Shown: positions 8,723-15,000 of the stretch, in pieces
How the letters are laid out: every line of letters starts with the position of its first letter
How positions within the stretch are numbered: position 1 is the first letter of the stretch
NCBI GenBank assembly: GCA_002005505.1
Contig: KV908340.1
Span: 751,512 to 766,511, forward strand
Reading direction: 5' to 3'
DNA from: Botryococcus braunii
Taxonomy: Eukaryota > Chlorophyta > Trebouxiophyceae
Length of the DNA: 15,000 bases
Translations under genes and position numbers: made by a program
Notes under the pieces: model-generated
Told to the model about the DNA's origin: nothing
The model's input: only the letters and a program-made list of their open reading frames with translations
The model's database searches: none

Positions 8723-9297
8723 TGGTTAAGGAGCTCGCGCTACATTGAGCTCGTTCATGACTACTCAACTTAGTTGCTTGGCCCATAATTGTGCTTTCTG
8801 GCCAGAAAAAACCCATGAAGAAGAAACCATGATCATTTTCAGGCCAGCCTACGCTTTGTTGGCATCTCATCATGCTCCGTGAGGAACACAGGCGCATTGC
8901 TTCAAGCAATTCGGGATGTAACTTCTTCTGTTCGGGCATGCGAAAGACATCTTGCGAACAACCGGAGGCAATTGGCATTACTAATGGCGTGCCGCAGCTT
9001 GCGACGGATCGCGACGGGAACCGTCCCGTGTGGCCGCATGACATTCTGACGATCAAGCCAAGAGTCAAACAAGCTCAATGCCACAAACTCGACAGACGAA
9101 ATGGAAATTATGTTTTTTAAAACGAATTAATTTTTATTGCAAAGAATGCGACGATCTGTGAATGACCAACTCGAAAGAACGGATTCCCGAGCGTTCCGTC
9201 ATTCCAATACTCAAGCCAGAGGCATCTTTTCTGCCCAAATAAGAATGTAATTACTATAAACTTCGATTTGAATTTAAGTTGATCTGGTATGTTGTAG
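8723..9297. other. Region upstream of the CNB gene, no secure gene
   Basis: The part 8870-9085 is richer in G+C and has overlapping open frames on both strands: plus, VPQLATDRDGNRPVWPHDIL; minus, IRRKLRHAISNANCLRLFAR. Neither matches a family I recognise nor has clear splice sites. It could hold a 5' exon or the promoter of the plus-strand CNB gene. The stretch 9120-9297 is AT-rich. Confidence 0.35.
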
Positions 9298-9532
9298 GGG
9301 TTTACCCTTGCGACAACAGACGAAAAGGTCCAGCCAGGAATGGCTTCTGCAGCGGAAGGACTGTTTTTGCCTGTTGACCTTCGGACATCTGCAGACATCG
9401 AAAGGATTTGCATTTATTTGCTCCAGCTTGCGCGATTGTCCTCCGTTCCTGAGAACGTACTTGAGCTAGTTGCACAAGCAATCACCCTCCTCAGAGTGAA
9501 GCCAGGATGCATAGTCGATGGTGTACAGCAAG
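9298..9532 (+). CDS. CNB gene, exon with N-terminal helices and first strands of CNB domain 1
   Basis: The frame reads MASAAEGLFLPVDLRTSADI, then ERICIYLLQLARLSSVPENV, then LELVAQAITLLRVKPGCIV. RTxxDIexI with a following helix pair and xPGxxV is the usual start of CNB-fold proteins in protists and of CNBD2-like proteins. The start is either the ATG at 9340 (G at -3 and +4) or the exon begins after TTGTAG at 9297. I place the 3' end at 9532 (CAAG|GCAGGG, a GC donor), which yields [14 protein letters not shown] with normal CNB spacing. A GT donor at 9521 is in the same phase and would drop four residues. This domain normally binds cAMP or cGMP; binding here is not shown. Confidence 0.65.
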
Positions 9533-9901
9533 GCAGGGCGATCCTTGTTTTCTTTGGGATAGAATACTACAGTGAAGTGTAGATGTTGAAGCCACGGGAG
9601 TCAAACCAGAAGTGATTTCGGTTGAAACTGGAACTTTTCTGGAGGTCTCCACGGTTCGCATACACGTTTGTTGTTGTGCAGAGAGTATCCTGAATGACAC
9701 AAATTTCAAGTGTTACTTCATGTCACATGCAATTGTGCTTGCGAATCTCTCAACAATAGTTCAGCAGGCAAGTCAAATGATATTGTGGCTACAGCATTAA
9801 TCTCGACAACTATGGCAAGTGTCTTTTGCATGCCTACAGGAACTCTTGGCAAGTCTTATGGGTCACATTGCATGTTAAACCATAACGTGTGGAAATGGCA
9901 G
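9533..9901 (+). other. Intron of the CNB gene, about 369 bases
   Basis: Inferred because CNB strands on both sides join in phase (G|GT, a Gly codon). The acceptor is GAAATGGCAG (AG at 9900-9901). Short open frames inside have no family character. Confidence 0.6.
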
Positions 9902-10072
9902 GTACCCGCGGGGAAGCTCTTTATGTCATCCTCAGGGGAACATGCTCTGTCCATGTACGAGGCCGGGAGGAAGTTGGAACGGTTCTACAGACGGACTTTC
10001 AGACATCTACCTCATCTCAAAGGCAAGCGCTCAAACAAACACTCGCGGAGAAGCGGCGCAGCTGTTGGGCAG
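9902..10072 (+). CDS. CNB gene, exon with core strands of CNB domain 1
   Basis: After the acceptor TGGCAG the frame gives [20 protein letters not shown], a clear CNB core (GxxGxxxYvIxxGxxxV), then [13 protein letters not shown] and a hydrophilic run [18 protein letters not shown]. The run fits an extended strand 4-5 loop, as also seen in domain 2 of this gene. The donor proposed is GGGCAG|GTCCTT (10073), phase 1; it is weak and the frame stays open to the CA repeat, so the 3' border is uncertain. The phosphate-binding segment of this domain must lie further on. Confidence 0.65.
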
Positions 10073-10200
10073 GTCCTTGCACTGGCCTTATGTTTCTGAA
10101 AAAAATGTCTGCAGACCATATATATATGCATGCGTACCGACTGTCAGAAACACATCTGTACACACCTACCCATACACGCCACCGACTCCCCCACCCAACC

Positions 10201-10206
<6 letters not shown>

Positions 10207-10289
<83 letters not shown>

Positions 10290-10348
10290 ACACACTTGCG
10301 GACGGACGTGCGGGGGCGCGCGCACGCACACGCGCGCGCGTACACACA

Positions 10349-10396
<48 letters not shown>

Positions 10397-10430
10397 CACA
10401 CATACGCACACACGCACACACATACACATA
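10207..10430. repeat. (CA)n tract with a CG-rich centre
   Basis: CA repeats at 10207-10295 and 10344-10430 flank a CG-rich piece (10309-10343) containing GGGGGCGCGCGCACGC and ACACGCGCGCGCG. Nearly the whole segment alternates purine and pyrimidine. His-Thr or Cys-Val frames across it are artefacts. Confidence 0.97.
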
Positions 10431-10867
10431 CAGTAGAAGGTCTTACAACGCGTCAAGGATATACTTGTTCGTTAACAAACCAGTAGGAAATTGGTTGTAG
10501 CTGCTAAATTCCACATCTCAAGCTCTTTCTGGAACATATATGTTCCGTCATGCGTATCTTGTACATTGAAATTCCCTTTTGCTTATTTGAATGAGCTTGA
10601 CTAATTCGACATTTTCAGTTTCGTTGCACGCATCAGAAACAGAGAACGGGTTGGTGTATAACAAAATAGGCGCTAAGCCTTCCATTGAGATGAAAAATGC
10701 AAATCTTGCAAAAGGAGTGCCATTTTTTTGTATCTGAATTGTTGAAAGCCATAAAAAGAAGCGTATATCTTGGCGACTTGAACATGCAGTGCTTCAGACT
10801 GAGGCCTGAGTTCAGGGGCGGATCAACGCATTATGGCCAAAACCAAACTGGCCCCAACTATGGCCAG

Positions 10868-11039
10868 GGAAGAGGTTCTTAAAGAGATTGCGGATGGCGT
10901 TGACATTGATTCGTTGGAAAAGGCAAGGAACCACCTTTTTGACAAATTAGTTTGCAGTTTGTGTGCTAGTCTCACGAGAGTTTCTATGGCAGTCATCGAC
11001 GTAGCTAAGATTACGAAGATCTATAGAGCATATGGATTA
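10868..11039 (+). CDS. Possible exon of the CNB gene
   Basis: After ACTATGGCCAG the plus frame reads EEVLKEIADGVDIDSLEKAR, then NHLFDKLVCSLC, then ASLTRVSMAVIDVAKITKIY. The first part is a charged helix-like segment. The last resembles the end of a CNB phosphate-binding cassette and strand 7 (R, two residues, then hydrophobic alternation). A second possible acceptor, TTAGTTTGCAG, lies inside. The phase after this acceptor does not fit the preceding exon end, and no good donor was found, so this is tentative. Confidence 0.3.
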
Positions 11040-12162
11040 TACGTGTATTGATCACAAAACTTGGGACATATATGCTTCGTGGAAGGTTCTTCATTTCAAT
11101 AAGCCAATGATATGTACCAGGGTATCCTTGGATTGAAGAGCACCTCCAAGCTTGAGGAGCATTCCTGGCTATAAATCATGCTTTGCAATATCGGGCACTT
11201 CCAGTACCTTCTTTTTGAAGTTGAAAGAGGAAATTGCGTGAACACGTCTTCCCACACGTTCGCACGTAGAATACATAACATATAGCCTGCTAAACTGCAT
11301 ATAGAGGAGCGCTTGTAAGCGGACTTTTAATCCAAGAACACCCGTCGCTACAACTATCCCACGCGAGCTAGCTGCAAATGACAGCCTGACACCCTTGCTA
11401 ATTAAGAGTGCTAATCTGTAGGGAATACTCTTACAACCTTGATATAACTTATCACTACAATCCTTTTGTATACGTATGGATGACATCACACATGAAGGTC
11501 ATACCACGGTAAGAATAGATCAATTGGAAGGGTATGATAATGAGATGGAGACAATACATGATGTTTTCTCAGAATCCCTTATATTGTTGTATCCCTTCTT
11601 GCACCGACTGGGGACACGTCCCTTGAGCTACGCTACTACCAGGCACACCTGCCGTACTGCACTTTACACGAGACCTTATCCAGAAGGACCATGATAACAG
11701 GGATCCGACCCGAGCACTTAGCCGATTCGAACCCGGTCCTAGTCACAGTTACAACGGTAGCTTGTCACTTCATGAATATAAAAATGCGTTTATGAGGCAC
11801 TATATAGGCATATATGCGGGCGTCTCAATCTGCACAGATGGGAGCCTTGTACGTATACGTATATCGAGAACCCCAAACTCTCCAAATGGGTATACCTACT
11901 ACGTAGTAGATGGGGTGCAGTGTTTGGGAAACCGCTTGGCCAACCACTACACCCCAACTACTACACCCTAACCACTACAACGAAGCCACGATCGCGATGT
12001 AAAGCCAGCCTACGCCGTGCACTTGCGTGAAATAACGTTAACGCACGTCCCTGAAGCGAATGATGTAATGGGCCAAGCCTACAAGTAATTGTCCCAGTCA
12101 ATCAGAAGGGCTGGACCTGCACGTGTACATGTTGCATCCATATGGATGCATCCTACTCAAAG

Positions 12163-12293
12163 AGGAAGACTCGGAGCGAGGAAATATTCAAGTGTTACGT
12201 ATCACACGTCTTCAAATGAACCGTATCAAACGGACACATACCAAAATCCACGTGCCAGAGCTCCGGGCTGATCCTTTGCACGTGTTCACCTGG
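12163..12293 (+). CDS. Probable CNB gene exon (end of CNB domain 1 and linker)
   Basis: After CTACTCAAAG the frame gives EEDSERGNIQVLRITRLQMN, then RIKRTHTKIHVPELRADPLH. IQVLRITRLQMNRI fits strand 8 and the start of helix C in a CNB fold. The donor is TGG|GTAGGC (12294), phase 0, or CAC|GTGTTC (12282), also phase 0. Either joins in frame to the next exon at 12776. The assignment rests on short similarity, phase and position. Confidence 0.4.
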
Positions 12294-12775
12294 GTAGGCA
12301 CATGGCAGAGTAGTAAGATTGCTGCAATCAGGAGCATCATTTGGAGAGGACGCGCTGGCTCAGGAGCCCAGTGGTTTGCGGTCAGCTTCTGTCGTTGCTT
12401 TATCGGATAGCATGTTTCTGCGCCTGGATGAGCACACGTACCGTCGGACGCTGTTGACGCTGCAGGTGTAAACACGGGTTTTAAAATTGTATGTTTGCAT
12501 CTCCATAGTGACGAACACGCGCCACGTGGTCATGAAACGTACGTGGTCACGTGGTCATGTGCATGTCGACACGTAATCCATTACTACCGGACGTCCGCCG
12601 TAATCCATTACTACCGGTCTTAGTAATGTTGACAGGATATGGCTGTAGCATTGCTGGTTGCACAAGAATTTTCACGACCAAATATCTGTGACTTGCAACG
12701 TGTCAATTGAAATGTAGTGTGTGCGGTACCCTTCCCCAGAAGCAGGCAATTTCAGGCACCGTCACCATCTTGCAG
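12294..12775 (+). other. Probable intron of the CNB gene with short direct repeats
   Basis: Ends in the strong acceptor CACCATCTTGCAG (AG at 12774-12775). Contains a duplicated CGTAATCCATTACTACCGG (12572-12590, 12599-12617) and two CACGTG words (12523-12528, 12548-12553), each within ACGTGGTCATG-like repeats. Confidence 0.5.
12572..12617. repeat. 19-base direct repeat, two copies, 27-base period
   Basis: CGTAATCCATTACTACCGG at 12572-12590 is repeated exactly at 12599-12617, separated by ACGTCCGC. It lies in a probable intron of the CNB gene. Confidence 0.9.
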
Positions 12776-12847
12776 CGCTTTTCCTGCTTCGCCACGTGGC
12801 TTCCATCAGAACTGGAGGACCTTCACTTTGTGACAAATCACATTCAG
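12776..12847 (+). CDS. CNB gene, small exon with N-terminal helix of CNB domain 2
   Basis: A 72-base exon of exactly 24 codons, RFSCFATWLPSELEDL then HFVTNHIQ. It is bounded by ATCTTGCAG and the donor CAG|GTGTGG (12848), both phase 0. The pattern FxxFxxWxxxELExL is the typical helix pair that precedes strand 1 of a CNB fold, and it joins in frame to MPRKHVLFSEGD of the next exon. Short, but well supported by both splice sites and by the fold order. Confidence 0.65.
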
Positions 12848-13258
12848 GTGTGGGCTCAAGTCTGGTGTCTCCGATCCGTTTTTCGCCTGATCTGGGTCAT
12901 TACTTTGACCTAGGTTCATGCATGCACGAAGAAATAGGTAGATCAAAGCCTTTCCCGCCCAGATGTGTGAGCAGCTTCATGTGAACACTGAAACCGTACG
13001 GCACATACACATAAACAAAAAATTCACATTAACGCGTGCGAGGATGGCGCTATGACACGTTCCATGACAGACAGTATATGGTATACATTGAAGAGGGCAT
13101 GTATTGTATAACAGGACGTCAAAATGGCCCTTAGGTTACATATATGTGTATACGGTCCAGACTTGAGAAGTGGCGGAGGTCGACCCGATAGAGAATGTGC
13201 ATGGCAAGATCCTGTATGGATGTGCAGTCACGTGACAAGATTATGTATTGACGTGCAG
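12848..13258 (+). other. Intron of the CNB gene, 411 bases
   Basis: Starts GTGTGG and ends TTGACGTGCAG (AG at 13257-13258). Phase 0 on both sides. The plus-strand open frame before 13259 (GGGRPDRECAWQDPV region) is intronic by this model. No further feature recognised. Confidence 0.6.
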
Positions 13259-13518
13259 ATGCCACGAAAACACGTGTTGTTCAGTGAAGGAGACGACTTC
13301 AAGGGATTCTTCTTCATTCACGAGGGGACCATACTCCTGACCCGCCACAGCAAGGGTCCAGGTCCAGCATCTGTTCTTGCATCTGTAACTGGAGAATATT
13401 CGCAGCAAGCTACGTCCAAGCAAGTTGGCAAGCTTCAGCGGCAGCGGCGGCACGTGCAGTGTATTGCCAGCATGGGCCCCGGGGAGGTACTGGGCCTGGA
13501 CGCGCAGTCAGGCACACG
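13259..13518 (+). CDS. CNB gene, exon with core of CNB domain 2
   Basis: The frame begins MPRKHVLFSEGDDFKGFFFI, then HEGTILLTRHSKG: strands 1-4 of a CNB fold, including the VlFxEGDxxxxfffIxxG signature. An insertion rich in Ser, Gln and Lys follows (about 40 residues, to KLQRQRRHVQ), then CIASMGPGEVLGLDAQSGTR as strands 5-6 and the start of the phosphate-binding cassette. Where cAMP-binding domains have FGE, this reads LGL, so the ribose-contact Glu is replaced by Leu; the cassette Arg is present. The donor ACACG|GTACAA (13519) is phase 2. It joins to the exon at 14720 to complete the Arg codon and give GTR|HTMSAVV. Reading on instead gives a stop at 13565-13567. Confidence 0.8.
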
Positions 13519-13810
13519 GTACAAACCCCTCGACCTTCCGATGTTGCTTTTCATGAAGCATGATTAGGGGCCCTCCGCTTCCGATTTTCCGAAGATCCCT
13601 CCTTTTCGTGAATCCATTTGCATCTCGTCACACACAGTTGGCTGGACAGAGTTTATTTCTTCTTTCGTCCTAATAGTGACGGGGACCTCAACGAGGTCGT
13701 ATTTCTGGGGCTTGGCCTCATTCATCCATTGAGACGGAATATTCCGATTGTGGCTAATTCACGGCTCAATAGTGACCTCTTGGAGTTGCAGTTGCTGCCT
13801 CCATCATACG

Positions 13811-13842
13811 ACGTACTACAGTACAGACGTACTACAGTACAG
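13811..13842. repeat. Perfect tandem duplication of a 16-base unit
   Basis: ACGTACTACAGTACAG at 13811-13826 is repeated exactly at 13827-13842. Each unit contains the short inverted repeat GTACT/AGTAC. Confidence 0.9.
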
Positions 13843-13877
13843 AGAACCTACCGCCCCAACGTAAAAACACACCCAGC

Positions 13878-13939
13878 TCAAGTGTTGTGCTGCAACTGTT
13901 CTTTATAGATATAAAGAATACTTGGAACAGTACACTTGA
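13878..13939. repeat. Nested hairpin, 62 bases
   Basis: Three inverted-repeat pairs share one centre: TCAAGTGT (13878-13885) with ACACTTGA (13932-13939); ACTGTTC (13895-13901) with GAACAGT (13925-13931); TTCTTTAT (13899-13906) with ATAAAGAA (13911-13918). The inner pairs overlap by a few bases. A transcript could fold into one interrupted stem. Confidence 0.7.
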
Positions 13940-14008
13940 AGTGGACCTGTTTTCAACAGAAGGCTTCATAAGCGCCACATTTGGCCCTTTACGGGTATGA
14001 TGGGGGGC

Positions 14009-14185
14009 CCATTCAAATGCGGGAGGAGGGAGTACCAGTATCAGTACTCTCACCCTCTTCGTTACGTCTACCCCACGCATCCAAATAGGAGACGAGGGAG
14101 TATTAGTACGAGTGCTAGTACTACCTTCTAATATTCCCTCCCCCTTCTTCACCACAGCCATCCAAATAGGGGAAGGGAGTACTTC
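14009..14185. repeat. Three diverged copies of a 68-80 base repeat
   Basis: Copies start near 14009, 14077 and 14157 with CCATTCAAATGCGGGAG, GCATCCAAATAGGAGAC and GCCATCCAAATAGGGGAA, each followed by GGGAGTA and, further on, a CCCTCTTCGTTA or CCCCCTTCGTTA-like end. On the minus strand the copies give the repeated peptide SPIWM. Confidence 0.75.
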
Positions 14186-14287
14186 CACCCCCTTCGTTAT
14201 GCCAACGATGGCTGGCAAGCATCATGCATGCGTGCGTTCGGTCAAGAGGTCAGCCAATACACGCTTGCAAACGTGATGAGGCACCCT

Positions 14288-14475
14288 GGGGCTCCTCTCG
14301 AACACCAAGACCTATCAATGAATATCTCAAAACACAAGGGCCTTACGCCTTTTGCACCCTTATGGGCCTCTCTCAGAAGACCAAGATCTTTAAACTCACA
14401 TCCCGAAACACAGGCACCAAATAAGAATCAAACCGCTTTTCTGTCCTCGTGGGCTCCTCTCAGAACATAAAGACA
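14288..14475. repeat. Three diverged copies of a 75-87 base repeat
   Basis: Copies begin GGGGCTCCTCTCGAACACC (14288), GGGCCTCTCTCAGAAGACC (14364) and GGGCTCCTCTCAGAACATA (14451), each leading into AAGA. The start points are 76 and 87 bases apart. Only the heads of the units are clearly alike. Confidence 0.65.
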
Positions 14476-14476
14476 T

Positions 14477-14670
14477 ATGCGGTACGTACCGGTACGTATT
14501 GAATATAAATGTACGGAACCATATATGCATATTCAAGTATACACATACGTACGTACATGCATTTATACCAGGACGTACTATAAGACACCAAGGCGTACCA
14601 CATACGTATGCATGTATGCATATACATATGCATACATATATACGTACGTATACATGTATGTATGTACACA
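14477..14670. repeat. AT-rich alternating region with palindromes
   Basis: Dense in TACGTA, ATGCAT and GTATAC words. A clean inverted repeat is TGTATGCATAT (14613-14623) with ATATGCATACA (14626-14636), 2-base loop. GGTACGTACCGGTACGTA lies near 14480-14497. Coding frames through it (Tyr/Thr/His/Val-rich) are compositional artefacts. Confidence 0.8.
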
Positions 14671-14719
14671 TTAAGTTCCGCGAATGTTTGAGTATGCACA
14701 TTTCTTGCTGGGGCGCCAG

Positions 14720-15000
14720 GCACACAATGTCAGCTGTCGTGGAGAGCCCTTGCGCAGCCCTGTTCGTACCTGCAAGGGAGTTGTACATGCTGGGGACGTC
14801 ATGCTTGGAAGCGTTGAAGGCTGTACACCAAAAGCGAGTACAATGCAGGACACGTGCAGAGGCTTCGCTTGGGGATCCACAGATCCCCAGTATCGATACG
14901 GCTGTCTCAGTCACCCCAGAGGCACCCAGTCCCTCCAAAGGCTCCCCCCGGCAAAATTGGGTATTTGACGACGTTGTGCGGGACAGCTGCGAGTACCTTG
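14720..15000 (+). CDS. CNB gene, exon with end of CNB domain 2, runs off the window
   Basis: From the acceptor GGGGCGCCAG the plus frame reads HTMSAVVESPCAALFVPARE, then LYMLGTSCLEALKAVHQKRV. These are strands 7-8 and the C-terminal helix of a CNB fold, following directly on GTR of the exon ending at 13518. A Pro/Ser-rich linker (IPSIDTAVSVTPEAPSPSKG) and QNWVFDDVVRDSCEYL follow, open to the last base. The two other plus frames are less protein-like or stop. The phase (one leftover G) matches the donor at 13519. The gene continues beyond this window. Confidence 0.7.

Larger units (their letters stand above)
10073..12162 (+). other. Long intron or region of untraced exons in the CNB gene
   Basis: About 2.1 kb between recognised parts of the CNB gene. 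It holds the CA/CG tract (10207-10430), one low-confidence coding stretch (10868-11039), and open but uncharacteristic frames near 11476-11694 on the plus strand and 11169-11489 on the minus strand. One or more exons carrying the phosphate-binding cassette of CNB domain 1 are expected here but were not securely found. Confidence 0.4.
13519..14719 (+). other. Intron of the CNB gene, 1201 bases, repeat-bearing
   Basis: GTACAA donor and CTGGGGCGCCAG acceptor (AG at 14718-14719). Joining restores a continuous CNB fold from strand 6 to strand 7. It contains a perfect 16-base tandem duplication, a nested hairpin, two minisatellite-like repeats (14009-14185 and 14288-14475) and an AT-rich palindromic zone (14477-14670). 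Open frames inside, including a minus-strand one over the first minisatellite, look like by-products of the repeats. Confidence 0.65.

Noticed and set aside
8586..9068. Minus-strand open frame of 160 codons
   Set aside because: About a third of it runs through the fold-back arms, and it shows no family similarity or splice support.
11715..11745. tRNA gene on the minus strand
   Set aside because: GGGTTCGAATC resembles a B box, but the flanking bases do not form a T-arm and no A box or acceptor stem could be placed. The same holds for GGTTCGAATC near 130-139.
11930..11985. Telomere-like repeat
   Set aside because: CCCTAA appears once within CACTACACCCC-type words; there is no tandem array.
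13832..14218. Minus-strand open frame of 128 codons with repeated SPIWM
   Set aside because: The repetition comes from the DNA minisatellite, and the stretch lies in an intron of the plus-strand CNB gene.
14396..14938. Minus-strand open frame of 180 codons
   Set aside because: It runs through the AT-rich palindromic zone and opposite the better-supported CNB exon at 14720-15000.

Overview
The window reads as nuclear DNA of a eukaryote, probably a free-living protist or alga with intron-rich genes. Several coding pieces join across GT-AG introns with matching reading phases. AATAAA-type signals occur, and long CT, GT, CA and CAA microsatellites fill introns and intergenic DNA. I cannot name the species. 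No rRNA, tRNA, CRISPR array, transposase or reverse transcriptase was recognised.

Two multi-exon genes can be supported, transcribed away from each other. On the minus strand, about 5578 down to 1822, five exons in a phase-consistent chain end in a protein-kinase-like domain (positions 4098-1822). That domain has the hinge, an HGN in place of HRD, an NLG in place of DFG, an intact APE and the DVFAFG helix. It therefore looks like a pseudokinase, and it stops early, with a poly(A) signal 31 bases past the stop. On the plus strand, from about 9298 to beyond base 15000, lies a gene with two cyclic-nucleotide-binding (CNB) folds. The second fold is the best resolved: exons 12776-12847, 13259-13518 and 14720 to the window edge join in phase and give a nearly complete domain. 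The first fold is visible at 9298-9532 and 9902-10072, but its phosphate-binding part is not securely found.

Layout: 1-1090 has no recognised gene; 1092-1482 is a CT then GT tract; 1786-5578 is the kinase-like gene, with a 570-base CT tract, a palindrome cluster and a (CAA)18 run in its introns; 5579-9297 is the region between the divergent genes, with one possible extra minus-strand exon (6403-6502), two further CT tracts, a perfect 34-base GC-rich palindrome and a dense cluster of palindromes ending in a 104-base fold-back (8501-8722); 9298-15000 is the CNB gene, whose introns carry a CA/CG tract, short direct repeats, a nested hairpin and two minisatellite-like repeats.

Both protein families act in intracellular signalling, but nothing here shows that the two genes work together. 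All exon borders are read by eye from splice signals and phase and need transcript evidence.
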